Below are positions 1-12,759 of a DNA stretch of 64,000 nucleotides, piece after piece. The translations under genes and the position numbers were made by a program. Source of the DNA: Prunus persica. Its lineage: Eukaryota; Streptophyta; Magnoliopsida; Rosales; Rosaceae. The notes below the pieces were generated by a model, which was not told the origin of the DNA, searched no databases, and was given only the letters and a program-made list of their open reading frames with translations. Location of the stretch: NCBI RefSeq assembly GCF_000346465.2, contig NC_034010.1, positions 29,242,787 through 29,306,786 on the forward strand. Direction: 5' to 3'. The first letter of the stretch is position 1. Each line of letters begins with the position of its first letter.

Positions 1-94
1 TGAAATAGAGCGTCTCCGGCTTGAAGAAGAAGAGAAGGAGGAGAGATTAAGAAAAGCAAAGCAGCAGAAGCCGCGAGAGATTAAGAAAAACTGA
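1..94 (+). CDS. 3' end of a truncated gene, charged C-terminal tail
   Basis: The first bases of the window read as an open frame from base 2, ending at TGA 92-94. It encodes 30 residues made almost only of Glu, Lys, Arg, Leu and Gln (it contains RLRLEEEEKEERLRKAKQQK), which looks like the end of a charged helix or coiled coil. The rest of the gene lies outside the window, so no family can be named. The AT-rich sequence after the stop fits a 3' UTR. Chance cannot be fully excluded, but the heptad-like E/K composition is typical of real C-terminal tails. Confidence 0.5.
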   Translation, partial: EIERLRLEEEEKEERLRKAKQQKPREIKKN

Positions 95-625
95 TATTGC
101 ATTCGGATATGGGATTTCATATTGAAGATATTTGGATTTCTAATTCTTAATGTAAATTGTCTAGTTGATATAAGAATTGAGACGTATTAGCTAATTCAAA
201 ATAAGTTGGTGGAGAAGAGAAGTGAACTTAAATAAATGCAACTAGAAGCAAATATACAAACACAATCTCTCTGTGCACATATACACACAACCAAACTCAC
301 ATCACCAAGAACAAAACCCCGGGATTCACATTGAATAGAACCTAGTCCCTCCCTTTTTCTTCTCTACTTTTTTCATTCATGAAGGGGTTACAGAACATTT
401 ATGACAGCTGTGGTTTTTGAGCTCCTTAAGGCAGGAAACTTAACAATATAATTTTGGACTGACAGAGAAAAAGGCAAACAAAAATGAAACATGAGCATGT
501 AAATGTATGTGAAGATGGAAGTGTACTACTGCCTGTCCGTCTCCAAAACCTCCGAGATACGAAAGCCTCGGAAGCTTCATCCATGGCAGCCTCTGGCTTC
601 CACCATATGTTCTCAGTTCTAGTTT

Positions 626-2629
626 TCAGAGCCGATCAATTGGCTCAGTGCGGTCCTGCACTGCAAGCCGCTCTGAGACATCACAAAGTGATTTGAGATT
701 GCACTGGATCAAGGCTTCCACAAAGTAGCAGGTCTCATCCTTAGTGTTCCCTTCAGGCACGTCAACCACAAATGACTCGATCACCACGGTCCCTGGTCTT
801 CCATCAGTGATCTCTGGATGGAGGGAGATGATGGAAGAGTAGTTCTGAGGATAAAAACCCGAATAAGAATTCAAAGATAGGGTAAACTATGTTTATGCTG
901 ATTGTATAAAAACAGAACAAAACAATCAACAGCCAGAAAGAAAGCTCTATATCTGCCTACTAAACTCCAAAGACAAGGACTTCAGTCATGTCAAGTCAGG
1001 AGATTTGCTGATAGCAGGATCAGCTTTTGTCTCATAGGCTTGTCAACAAGCCCACTTTAGTCAAAATGGCAGTGCCCTCATTGCACATATCGTGAGGATG
1101 GCATGGTTAAGCCCTATAATTACAAGTATCAGAACTAAAATCCATAAACATCTTTTAAATGTCATTCATCGAGCTAATAACATTACATATCAACTAATCA
1201 TATTTACTTTTGATTATCTGAAAAATAGTTAACTTGTACGACCACCATAAAGTGCCCAATAAAGAGAAAGGTGATGATTCCCGGATTGGACAAGATACTT
1301 GAATCAGTAGGATTAATGTCAATAACTGGATGCTAGGTACCAATTTTCAGAACTTTGAGATTGATAAATGAAATGATCAAGATACATGTTAATTTTAATT
1401 TTGCAGCACCAAAATTGAAGCCTGGCTTTTAGAAATATCTGTTTTTCTCTTTTTCCCTGAAAAGTTTGATCTGATTAAGTCCGACAGGGCCAGAAACTTC
1501 ATATTAAATCTTTGAGAATGAGATAACCTGTAAAATTGTCTGCTCAGACACATGCAATTGAATAAAGGGAAAAGAGAACTATGTGCAAGATTATAACAAG
1601 GAAGAGTCTCCATACCCTAAGTCTGTGATCCCCACCAATAATTTTAATGCTCAGAATATGTTCATCATCATCAAGAAGTTCCAATCTTTCAGTACTAGTA
1701 GTGGCAGGAAGCCCAGACTTAACATCAACTTCTCTGAGACTTCCAATCTCAAGATTCCCCTGCACCACACACCTGCTGACAAATGGCTTATACTTTTGCG
1801 GTTGATCAAATCGTCTTACCAATGACCAAACCTGATGAGAGAAAAGAAAAAAGGATTAACCCACATTCTAAAAAGAGGCAAAAACTGCAGGAATATACTG
1901 CTCACAAATATTTACATATCAAATCTCCAAAGAAGTAGCATTTGCACCCAATATCTCTTACAGGAAAAAAAAAAAAAAAATCACTTTCGGTTATCCCTTG
2001 TTTCACAAACTAATTCTCAGTGAGGATGCCTCTAGGGCACACCCTATTCGTCCATTTGGTTGGAAACAGAACATTAAGAAGAATAGTAATAAACATTTCT
2101 AAGCTTTCTCTAAGTAAGCCAACTATTGCATGTTAATAATAACGAACATCAGGAACAGTGATAACAAGCAATTGAAGTTTTCTTTCTTGTTTCTATTTTC
2201 TCCTCAAGTTTCTCTGCAACTGCATACAGTTAGAGACAGTGACCTCATCGATCTACACCATAGATTAGTGTAGGCAGACACATTAATGACCAAAAGAAAT
2301 ACCACAGATCAAAATCAGATACACTCGAATCCAATCACACATGTCATAGACAAACTCTAAAGAACAAAAACAGCAAACTCCCAATTCCGCGTACAGATTA
2401 CCCAACATCTAACTGAAACCACAAATCCCTATCTATACGAAAATCAACAGATACATACGTATATAAACACACAAATATACACACACCTCCTCCCTATACG
2501 TGACATATATGATATTAACATATCACCAAACGACCAATCTCAGATCAAACGAATACAATAAATCAAAAGACTGGAGCTTCATAGACCGACATATAAATGT
2601 ACAAACGCATATATCCCATACATATACAT

Positions 2630-2674
<45 letters not shown>

Positions 2675-2816
2675 CAAGATGAACAGGGGCTTTGATGTGC
2701 CTGACGAGCGTAGAGGTACACTGATGGTCTTTGGGGTCGTGCTTGTGATGCCTTCGAATGTATTCACCCACAATCCCACCAAACCCTGTTCCTCCTCCAT
2801 TCTTATTCCCATTCAT
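626..2816 (-). CDS. PYL8/9-like: Abscisic acid receptor, PYL8/PYL9 (RCAR) type
   Basis: This is a soluble START/Bet v 1-fold receptor. In this family ABA binding closes a gate and latch, and the complex inhibits clade A PP2Cs, releasing SnRK2 kinases. Three coding exons are seen: 2816-2676 (47 codons), 1831-1616 (72 codons) and 844-626 (72 codons plus stop), with GT-AG borders and phase 0 junctions, giving 191 aa. Arabidopsis PYL8 and PYL9 are about 187-188 aa. Diagnostic blocks are VWSLVRRFDQPQKYKPF, the gate SGLPA (residues 86-90), the latch HRL (116-118) and ESFVVDVPEGNTKDETCYF in exon 3. This sequence belongs to the monomeric PYL7-10 clade. The Met at 2816 (MNGNKNGG) was chosen because related receptors start similarly. 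An upstream in-frame start across a leader intron is described separately. The first intron opens directly into a GA/CT microsatellite. Confidence 0.95.
2632..2672. repeat. (GA)n microsatellite at the PYL intron 1 donor
   Basis: About 20 GA units (CT on the coding strand) begin one base inside the GTACC donor of the first PYL coding intron. The tract therefore forms the 5' end of the intron. Length changes here would sit next to the splice site without altering coding sequence. Confidence 0.9.
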
Positions 2817-3136
2817 TTTCTTCTTCTTCTTCTTCCTCTGCTTCTTCTGAAACGATAACAATACATTCAATTAAAACACAAAAAAATGAACGACCTTGCC
2901 CAAAAAAAAAAAAATCAATCATTAAATAAACTGACCAATCAAGCGCAGACTTAGCTCCACCTTTCGTTTTCCGTCTGCGCTCTGCAATTAGGAGCAACAA
3001 CAACAACAGGGAAGAGTACAGCTGAATACGGATTGATTCGGAGAGAGTCAACTCGGTTCGACTCGGTCAAACCTTGTAAGTGTGAAAGAGAGAGTTAGGT
3101 CTCTGAGAGAGAGAAGTGTATGAGACTCACCGCCAT
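2817..3136 (-). other. PYL leader with possible in-frame upstream start exon
   Basis: On the minus strand an ATGGCG (3136-3131) is followed at once by a strong donor, GTGAGT. A matching acceptor (TTTCAG) ends at 2847. Splicing 2847-3130 joins ATG-GCG to 2846-2817, which is open and encodes KKQRKKKKKK before the Met at 2816. This would add 12 residues with a basic, NLS-like patch. If translation ignores the upstream ATG, this is simply the 5' leader with an intron. Both signals are visible in the sequence; their use is inferred. Confidence 0.5.
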
Positions 3137-3639
3137 AGAAGAAGCACCTCACCTCAGGCCTCCCTATCATCCTCATCACCTATCTCACCTTTAATAATTT
3201 ATTATTACTTCAACCAAAAAAATAAAGAAACAAAAAACTCCCCATTAATTAATTAATTTGCAATTTGTAATTACTTTTGTTTGTTATTGCAATTTGCTGC
3301 AATAAAATATATTTTTCCTGTTTAACAAATGCCCTTTCTTTTGAAGCATAACTATGAACATGCCATTCACCTGTCTGTTTCTGCGGGTTTTGTGTTTTTT
3401 TCTGACTAAATTGTCACTCCGCCGCTTCTTTATTTACACCTACCACCCACACAACCATTTGGATTAGAGAGGGGATTTGGTCTTGACTGCTTGAGTTACA
3501 ATTCCCTTTTTCATTATGAAGTGCTATGAATTTAATGATTTGTCGTTGGTTAAGTTTCAATAATCCAATCCCCTCTCTCCTAATTCAATTCATCTTAAGT
3601 TAAATTAATGCTTACTATTCAATTCTATAATTAATTAAG

Positions 3640-3720
3640 AGATGTGATTTTCCCACTACTCTTTTCTCTACTTTACACTCTCTTTTGCATTTTAATACTT
3701 TTTAATCAATTTATTATCTA
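3640..3720. repeat. Solo arm of a foldback/MITE family
   Basis: The stretch from GAGATGTGATTTTCCCAC to TACTTTTTAATCAATTT closely matches the left arm of the inverted repeat at 36820-36900. Shared pieces include TTTTCTCTAC, TTACACTC-like and ATACTTTTTAATCAATTT. No opposite arm is evident nearby, so this is probably a decayed or solo copy. Confidence 0.5.
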
Positions 3721-4288
3721 TTAACTATAATAAAAATAAATAATACTCACATATTTGATAATAAATAAATAAAAATTGACGTACAAATACTTATATTTCT
3801 ATTTATTTTAAACCAATAATATATTTTCTATTTGGTTTAGCTTCATTGGCCTTGTATGAATAATGTTTATATAGTATTATACAACATTTACTACATGCTC
3901 AACACTAGCCATGATCTTCTTTTTTAGTTTTTAACATCACAATTTCTGTTTGTTTCAAAATAAGTAACCGTTAGATGAGTTAATTTTGACTTTGGAAAAA
4001 AATATTTTGCGTTTTCTTTTCTGGAGTAATCAAAACTCAAAGAAAGACTAGAAAGTCAAGGTAAGTTTAAGAGCAGTATTAAGACTTCTTTTTTTTTTTT
4101 CAGTCGAGGTGTTTTTATTTATTTAAGTAGTTGCTCTCGAATCTTCTGCATTATCGTTATTTGTTAATAAATGAGATGGGTCCCGCGGGGCCCAAGGGAG
4201 GCCTTCCCTTTTGCACGCGCTTGGTAGCTGGCGTGCAAGACACTCTAAAATGGCGGTCCCCGCGAAGCCGAATTTGTAGATGTAAGTG

Positions 4289-4518
4289 CACGTGAGATTC
4301 ATATAGCGTACAGCGCAGACTTACCTGAAAAGGCCGGGGGCTGTGGAGTCTGTCTGGAAACGGCAAAGCGCAAAAGAAAGAGGGCAGCATGTCTCTAAAC
4401 AAAGATTTGAGAGTAACACTGACGCGCTCGCAAAGAGAATGCGGAAGGTTTTCTTTCTCGTTACTCGGGGTCGGGGAAGTGTGCGTAGAAGGTCAGCTGC
4501 ATCCTATGCGTGCACGTG
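4289..4518. promoter_or_regulatory. Two G-boxes (CACGTG) upstream of PYL
   Basis: Perfect palindromic CACGTG cores occur at 4289-4294 and 4513-4518. Both sit in the context TGCACGTGAG, inside the only GC-rich patch upstream of the PYL gene. G-box cores of this type bind bZIP (ABF/ABI5) and bHLH factors. They are about 1.15-1.4 kb upstream of the likely PYL transcript start, so a distal promoter role is possible but unproven. Confidence 0.3.
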
Positions 4519-6928
4519 AGAAGAGTAGAAAAAAAGCCAACTCTCTATTTAATTTACGTGAAAAAAGTTGTCAAGTGTTGAAGATGGGTCATGTGTTATG
4601 CATCATCGATCGTATGGAAAAGAAAAGCGACAGTGTTTTATTATTTGGCAAATTGGCATGGGGGTTCATATGAAAATTGATTGGGTTGGCTCTGGGCTGG
4701 CTTATTCTCTTCAATTGAACCCTTTTGTTTTTGTCGGTAGAAACTAAAACGACCTCGTCTGACTTTTTGAACTCCATGTCATTCTTAATTAGGCTCAATT
4801 TTAAATTTTTGTATGAAAATGAATTCGACACAAAATGATAAGGCAGTAAAACAAAACGATTCATCGAGAGAGAGAAAGAAATTTGCAATGCTTCGAAATT
4901 AGTTGGCGGTTGGAGGTTCGCAGTTGGTTGCTACGGTTGCAATTATTAAAAAAATTAAAAGATGCCCAAATCAGGTTTAGCAAAAGGGATAAATTTATGG
5001 TCATTATTTTCATGGAATTATTGTCTTCTTGTTGCCAATATGGTCTAAGCAACTTGTGCAAACAAAACCCTATCCTATATAAAATGGTGTTCTTAGTATC
5101 CAGAGACAAAGCAGCTTAAAATATGTTGTTGGTATCCTCCTTCCTTCCTGCTTTCTAGCTATCTAGTTAGGCCAACATATATATATATATATATTGGTTA
5201 TGTGATTGTGGAGAAAGTTGGACCAAACCTTTTTTTTACCTTCACTTGAGACACTTGTCAGGTTCTAAATTCCATGGTAGTAGTGTTGCCGGGATTCATC
5301 TTCTACTAGGACATCTGTCAAGCATGCAGCAAAAATGCAATATTGCATCAATTATTGAGCAACGCAAGGAATAATTTATATTGACTCACTCGGCACTGGC
5401 TAGCTACCTATAATAAAAATATTAATTGGTGATTCTATTGAGCAACACAAATTATGCTATGACATGGATCCGTTACTTATGCGCGATATTATTAATTCTT
5501 GTATGGAATGAGGAATCGAACTTTGATATATACAAGAAACGGACACATACGTTTTAGTTAATTAATTTAATTTACGTATACAAAATGTTACTCTTTTCTA
5601 CATGCATATATAATATATAGCTTCACGAAGGTGACCAACATATCTAGATGCTTATCGGCAGAGCTAGTTTTACAAAACTAATTAATTTTAGGCAAAAAAA
5701 GAATGTGGAATATAAGATTACGTACACAATATATAACATGAATTGGAGCAGGCTATGTTGTAGCTGCAGCCAATGAAAATCAACCATGGTTGAAGTGATC
5801 CGTACTCTCACAAAGGTGGAGTATCAATTCTTGGATTTTTATAATATCCAATTATAAATTGTTAATGAGGAATTATTGGTATATATTTTATATATATATA
5901 TGCAGTGTGACAATTAATAATAAATTATATAATTAAGCAGTCACACAAGTGGATCAAGGCAGCTGCCAGCAGCCCACTAAGACATAGATAATAATTTTAT
6001 ATATGAATGCCGATTGAGGTATTCATATGAATGCCGATTGGTGCGAAGTGCAAGGCAGAGACCTTTTCTAACTCAACTCAATTTTAATATAGGATAGGAG
6101 CTTGCTTTTCTGACTTAAATCAGTTTTCCCCAGAAAAGTTGCACACACTTTTTATTTATTTATTCCCTTTATATATGTCATCAAAGAAAAATAAAAATAA
6201 AAATAGGGTTTGGTGTGGCTCATGATCTAGGACTGCTAAGTCGGGTCCCCTGTGACCTGTCCAACATCAATATCTAAGAAATATCTCAGCCAAAAGCAAG
6301 TTTGTCGACAGAGAAAACTTGGCAACTTGGATGCTACAATTTAAATCAGCCAATAATTATTTGTGCAAGAAAGAAGCTTAATTTGTCGGATAAAGTTAAT
6401 CCAAACTATTAATTGGATCATTAGTTCAAAAGTTTTACATTATTCATCCAATTATACCATTAGAACAACTGTTGGCTGCCTTATAATAAAGAAAAGAAAC
6501 CTCTGAGTTATGTGGAAAATGACCTGATGAGAAGATGATATAAGACTGCAGCAACATTAATTAATGTATCCGTGACAATTTCTAAGAAATTAGATAAGTT
6601 GTGTGTGTGGTTACTGACTCATTAGCAGCTACAGACCAAACACAAACTACATATATATATATATATAATGAAGTAGAGAATTGTGGCGGATTGCATGCAT
6701 GCATTTTCTTCAAGAATCAAGGCTTTTTTTCATCCCTTGATTGATCTGTGTAGCCCAAAATGGAAAAAGGCGAAACAAAACAAACTCAAATCCTCATCTA
6801 CACGGCACTTGATCATTGACGAGGAGTGTTGACTGTTGACTATTGAGCAGCCCCTCGGTTGATCTGGACATATACAATTAATCTTGGCATTATTATTAAT
6901 TCATAATGTTGAATATTATATTGGAACA

Positions 6929-6930
<2 letters not shown>

Positions 6931-6959
<29 letters not shown>

Positions 6960-6960
6960 G
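6931..6960. repeat. (AT)n microsatellite
   Basis: An uninterrupted run of about 13 TA units in intergenic DNA. Confidence 0.85.
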
Positions 6961-7594
6961 CAGCTGCAGGTAAATATGGAGTAAATAGATGTGTGGTTGA
7001 GAATAGATAGATAGATAGATGATCTACATCACGTTTCTCCATCTATCTTCAAATTAAGTCTCATCTTGTGATTCAATCTTATCTTCTGCAACCTTTTGGT
7101 TTTGGCCCGTGACCTTCAAAACTTTGGACACGGAACAGAAGAGAGCTGCTTGGAATTGAATCATATGCTTTTCTCATTTTCTGGTATTCTTGTTATGAGT
7201 TTGGGTTTTGAAAGCAAAATTCCTGTTGATTCAATTCAATATTCACTGCTTCTTGCTTGCTTATGAAGCCCAATAAACCTCTCAAATCAAGGACTTCACA
7301 TCTCCAAGCCCAACTCATTTTAGACATGAATGAAACAAATATCACATATCCACATCAACAATGTCGAAAGTAGCAAATGGGCTTTACGCAAGCTCCATGA
7401 TTGACATTGCAGGGCACCAAACACAAACTGTCTTTCTTTTACATTATGTATAATATCTATATATAGCTAGAAACAAGAGCTGGAAAGCATATGCGCTGCA
7501 CTGCATGGGCGGCACCAGTTTCACTGACAGACTAAAATAACAGTGAAACTCTCTCTATGCTTTCGTTTTCTTCCTTCTTCATCCCTACCAACCT

Positions 7595-7600
<6 letters not shown>

Positions 7601-7650
<50 letters not shown>

Positions 7651-7651
7651 G
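7601..7651. repeat. Compound (AT)n(AG)n microsatellite
   Basis: About 13 AT units run straight into about 12 AG units, roughly 100 bp past the stop of the phosphatase gene. The tract probably lies in or just beyond its 3' UTR. Confidence 0.85.
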
Positions 7652-7750
7652 GGGTACTGCCGTAAGGCCATAACAAATACTGGCCTTAATTCATTTCCCT
7701 AATAATTCTTAATTATTATTTATGCACAAAAGCTAGCTAGAGCTAGCTAG

Positions 7751-9628
7751 CTAAACTGATCTAGGTAAGTTACTACCAACACCCCAAATTTGAGCGAGTG
7801 ACCTGCTTGAAGAAGAGGCTTTTCTCCACCGGGCGAGCCTTAACAAGAAAGTTAATACTTCCGATGGGTCATGCAAAGAATAACAAGCTTTGGTGTCCTC
7901 CTTTGGGGTTGAAGACACAATTATTGGAAACCCTTGTCCTCTACTTCGTATCACCTGCATGCATATACAACTAATTAATTATTTGATTATCCACATAATT
8001 AATTAAGGATGAAAATTAAATTAATTTGTTATACCTTGAAAGCATCTTCATCAGTTCGATCGTCCCCGATGTACAATGGGAGGACATCGCTGGAATTGCT
8101 GAAGCCTAGAGTGTCAAGCAAATATTCTAGCGCATGACCTTTGTTCCATTCTATGGATGGTCGTATTTCCAACACCTTTTTACCCAACGTCAGGTGAAAT
8201 TCCGGATACTTTCCAACAACAGACTTCACCTTCTCTTCTAATATCCCATAATCCTGCAGATCGGATCCCATCAATATAATTAAATGAACAGTCCTTAATT
8301 ACTGATGATTAGCTTAGCTGGACCTTGCGAAAATGTCTCATGTGATTGGCTTAATCCTAAAAGAAATTAGAATTTCAAAGATTATTCGTAAATATTACCT
8401 CTTCCCGGACCTTGCGAAAATGTACAGAGATACAGAATCTATTGTCCTCTACCCTTGCACCCTCTACTTTTCTGGTTATTTCCTCCAACTGTGTTCTTAT
8501 CTGCAGTGCCAATTAACCACATTAAGTTAATCTTTTCAAAACTAATAAGGCTCATCTTGCAAAAACATGAAAGCTAACCTCTTGGATTGCAGGAAGAAAT
8601 CTTTTAGCAGGTTGAAAGAGAACGTCACTGCCCTGCAAGATTAATACAAATATACTAATTAATTTGTCATTATTAATTCAGGCCATATATATATATATAT
8701 ATATTAATATGAAGTACCCCAGATAATAGAAGAGCAATTGACCTTTATATCCATGGCAGTGGTGTGGTTGTTGGCATCACAGGGCCTTAGTGGCCTTGGA
8801 GGGACCATTATGTCCATCCCATGGCTGCCAGCGTAATATACATTACTTAACTGTACAAATTCTTTAACCTGCATATTTAATTTACCACCAAATTAAAATG
8901 ATTATAAATAATAATAAAAATACCCTGCGCTCAACACATTGATAATTGATTATTGATGACGAGCTTTTTTCATTACCTTATCTCGACTCCTTCCACTGAT
9001 CACTGCTGTTGGAAAATACTTGGCAACTTCCCGTACCGCTGCACGCATCTGCAGTACCGTATTGTAAATATAAAGGGGGATTAATTGGGTGTGTATATGT
9101 ATATGTATTATATTATGTAGAAATCTAGTTGTGATTGAGAAATCAAAAACTGTATTACCTCGTCAGACATGAAAGCACGATCAGGATCATCAACAATTGG
9201 TGAAAGGGTCCCATCGTAGTCTAGAAAGACAACAATCCTCTTCCCTTTTGCTGCTTTCATCATCCGATCAAATGAGCCTAATGCAGAAGGGTGCTCGACC
9301 TAAACATTTATGAACCCCGAAAGAAACAAGGTCATACAGATGAACCAAGTCCAAGATGTGAAGATGATTTTTTGTAAATTATATAATTTATGGAAAGTAT
9401 AAAAGAACGTACCACCCATGAATTATAAGCTAAATCTGAGGGGATAGGTTTATTAGGGTTAGAAATATCATGCAGGTCTGAGGTGATCGATGCTAAGGAA
9501 AGATCACCACTGTTCTCGTCGTTCTTAATTAATACTTCTGCGATGGGTTGCACCTTCTGCTTACTAGAAGCTGATGATCTTTGGAGTCCCATTGCCTGGT
9601 TCAGCCTTGCAAAGTTTGTCATGATCAT
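7751..9628 (-). CDS. TPP: Trehalose-6-phosphate phosphatase (TPP)
   Basis: The enzyme removes phosphate from trehalose 6-phosphate to give trehalose, lowering a sugar-signalling metabolite. Eight exons fit in phase: 9628-9413, 9299-9159, 9048-8977, 8868-8743, 8632-8579, 8500-8399, 8253-8035 and 7954-7751 (377 aa, usual for plant TPPs). HAD-superfamily motifs are intact: LDYDGT with the nucleophile and acid Asp at about 99 and 101, ISGRSRDK near 136-143, [10 protein letters not shown], and GDDRTDED at 300-307. The start is the first in-frame ATG after a TGA that lies inside the octamer repeat upstream. The N-terminus before the catalytic domain (about 75 residues) is short and poorly conserved, as in the family. 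I cannot assign the exact A-J paralogue. Confidence 0.96.
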
Positions 9629-9630
9629 CA

Positions 9631-9670
9631 CCTTGTCACCTTGTCACCTTGTCACCTTGTCACCTTGTCC
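9631..9670. repeat. Five tandem octamers next to the TPP start codon
   Basis: The unit CCTTGTCA is repeated four times exactly, with a fifth variant copy (CCTTGTCC). It ends two bases before the TPP start codon (9628-9626 on the minus strand). On the mRNA it is a (TGACAAGG)n run that carries an in-frame TGA. Confidence 0.9.
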
Positions 9671-10803
9671 TTGTGCTGCTTCAAATTAATCAAACTTCCC
9701 TTCCCTGCAAGTTTGTCATGAAACAAAAACTTGATCAATTCTTACAATTTTTAAATAGAAGAAATAAAATAACGTTTAAATCCACGGTAACACTTTACCA
9801 GTCTACCTGATAAGCTCTTGCTCGTGGCCCCAGAACCCATTAGCTTAGCTTCCAATAAAATTATTAAGTCAAAGTCATTCACGTTATCCTCCCTTTGTTT
9901 TTGTTTTTTTTTTGACATATGACAGGACTTGACACTACCCTGGCCCCTCCGGTTTATCAACTAATTAAAAGCTTTTTCTTTTTCTTTTTTTAATGCAGTT
10001 CATAGCAAATGACATGATGTTGTATATGACTCACTAAAACATTCTAAGATTCAATGTTTGAAACTTTGAAATCATTGTTTTCATATGACTCACTAAAACA
10101 ACAGGAATTGTCATTTTCACACATAAAATAAAACTGCGATTGTAAAATTGGTGAAAACTGTATTCTTAAATGATTAGGCCATAGACTTTGAAGAATTAAG
10201 TATTTTAGTGAATTAATTAAGCATAATGGAACAAACAGAGGAATCAGGATCCGATGAATATCAAAAGTTAAGGTCGTTTTCGGATAAAACAACTTTTTTC
10301 TTTTCAAAGGGAGATAATGTACTTTTCCAGATATATTTCTGAGAGCAATACTTGATAGAAGCAACAACAAAACAAGAACAAAGGCCACTTCGCCATTTAA
10401 TTAGTGAAGGATATTAGATTTGGTGACTCGACATTACATGTAAAATCTACCATGGTTTGTCTCGGGGGGGAGTCATCAATCAGGCTGATTCAGATGCCAA
10501 AGACATCGCTATCTCTAGCTACGACAGACCTGTTTTTCTGGGCCTACAATGTCAAACTTAATTATAACAATTATTTTATAAAACATATGGTTGGCTTTTC
10601 TGGGCCTACCCTAACTACCCATCTAGCCTCATTCCAACTGATCACTAAACAACTAATCAATGAAACTGAAACACTAATTTTTAATTATCTAATCATAATA
10701 CAATTACTCACTCTCAAGAACAACACAACCTGAACCAACCAACATACATGGCCCTAAAGAACAAGACAGCCAACGTAAACTTCAATTCAACAGTGGAAGC
10801 TTC

Positions 10804-10805
<2 letters not shown>

Positions 10806-10835
<30 letters not shown>
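10806..10835. repeat. (GA)n microsatellite
   Basis: About 15 GA units inside the presumed TPP leader intron. Confidence 0.85.
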
Positions 10836-10836
<1 letters not shown>

Positions 10837-12650
10837 AGTACTAATGTTACTCGTGAAAGAACATGCATGCATGAATATAATTAAAATGAACATGCATAAA
10901 TTAGGCCTTCGCTTCTTTTGCAAACAAGACCAACTCCTCCTCCTATGTTAAAACAAGCAACAGAGGTTGTTGGACCTGTACTTCTCCATTAATTTCCATG
11001 GCAGCAGAAATTAAAACAATTGGAAACAGCCCACAGATACCAGTGGCACACGTGTATCCACAAATTGACCTGTCATTTAAAACTTTCATGACAAATTAAA
11101 AAATTTAAAAAAAAACCATATGGCAATTTTTTTGAAAAACCTTGAGCCCTTGACTTTCTCAACCGAAAGATCAAAGTGTTGGAAATTTGGGGAAATCCAT
11201 GGATACCAACAAAAAAAAAAGAGTGTAATTAATAGTTTGATAGGAACTAAAATAAATATGATAGAAAAAAGTACAAAAGAACAAATATAACGTGTCGATT
11301 GGGGAAGTAGGTGATGGAGAAGCTTCGTTTGTGTACACAAGACACGACACGTCTAGAGGCACAGTTTGGATTAGAGGAAAAGGTACCACGAAGAAAGTAC
11401 CACGAAGTGAAATTAAGTGCGGTATAATAATGTTTAATCACATAAATCATACTTATACGACAAAAGCAAAAGCAAAAGCAAAAGCAGGGTTGTTAAAGTG
11501 AAAAAGCACTGGTCAATTCATATGACTTTGTGAGTAACCCTTTTTGTGAAGGTCATATTATCTGTGTTTTCTTGTTTTTTAGTGAGAGGAAAAGGAAAGA
11601 CAACAATAATCACAACAATGGGTTAACTTAAATTAAATATTCTACCATTCAAACTAGAAACTTCGCCTGTGGTAACTGTCGAATAATTAAAAGATAATGG
11701 ACCGACCAACCTTATTCTATTGTTTATAATGAGTAGACAAAACCGTGCAACTATTTCAAAGGCAGGAAATTGACCCCCCAATAAAAACCGTGATCGGTCG
11801 ACCAAAACAGAAAAACAACAGAGGTTAACTGTTTTTCAGGTACGAGTCATTTCATGGGAAAAAGGGCAAAAAGACTCGCTAAAGGGGCCCCCACCCTAAC
11901 AGAAAGTCGGTGAACCTTAGAATGTCCACCGTCGACGTGGCAGACCGCACCGACGTCGTATACGTGTCGAAACTGCGGTTCTAGAGGCCCTGTCAACTCG
12001 GTGGATAGTTGTGTTGTGATTGTGATCCATATCTGTGTGAAACGGTGACCCAGTTTCATACGTATAGTTGGGTGAAGTGGGCCTAGAGGCCCAGTCAACT
12101 CGTAGGCCCATGTCGGGACACGTGTGGGTCGACAATGAACGCAAACTAAAAGTAGCGCGTGAGTGTCATGTGCACCGCCTACGGAGCCCACACGAGCTCA
12201 AACTCTGGCGAATCAAAGTCACCTTGTTCTGTGTCGCGTTTGAAAATAATAAATTCAATTAGGAGGTCAAATGAAACGAACGACCACCAACCGCTTTCTC
12301 GTTTCGCTCGCTGAGTTAAAAACCCGTAAAAGCCGAATAAATTTATTTAATAACTAATTAATTTATTAAGCAGAAAAAAAATTCGGGAAAAGAAAGAAAG
12401 TGCAGGAGGAGATTGTGTTGACATAGCAGCAAAAGCACAAACATGCAATAATGAATTTGGTAAGAAATATTTTCATTAAAGAGCACAAAAATAAAGGAGA
12501 TTGAATACAAATTTTGTGCAATCTAAAATATGTAATGAAATTAAAGTAGCGGAAATGTAAGCAAAACAAAAAGGGAACTCACCAGAAAATGGATTGGACG
12601 TGGCTGCCTGCCTTGACGCTTAGTGAAGAAATAAAAAGAGTTGGGAAAGC

Positions 12651-12652
<2 letters not shown>

Positions 12653-12702
<50 letters not shown>

Positions 12703-12759
12703 TGAAACTTGAAGGACTAACGTGAGAGATTTTGAGAGAGAGAGAGAGAGAGAGAGAGG
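12653..12759. repeat. Two (GA)n tracts
   Basis: One GA run covers about 12653-12699 and a second about 12733-12759, separated by GGTTGAAACTTGAAGG-type sequence. Both fall in the presumed first, untranslated exon of TPP, where they would be (CT)n in the transcript. Confidence 0.85.

Larger units (their letters stand above)
3140..7750. other. Intergenic region, AT-rich, no gene recognised
   Basis: About 4.6 kb lie between the PYL leader and the 3' end of the phosphatase gene. The short open frames here show no family motif and no codon pattern, so I see no gene. The part nearest PYL (about 4.15-4.55 kb) is unusually GC-rich for the region and has two G-boxes. The remainder holds AT microsatellites (around 5181, 5890, 6651, 6933 and 7601), an ATAG run near 7005, and a copy of a foldback-element arm near 3640. 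Confidence 0.6.

Noticed and set aside
5500..5530. TTCGATTCC-like box B suggesting a tRNA or SINE
   Set aside because: No box A at a suitable distance and no cloverleaf could be drawn.
10044..10388. Hydrophobic 114-codon frame on the minus strand
   Set aside because: It begins with GTG and not ATG, is AT-rich throughout and lies in the presumed TPP leader intron.
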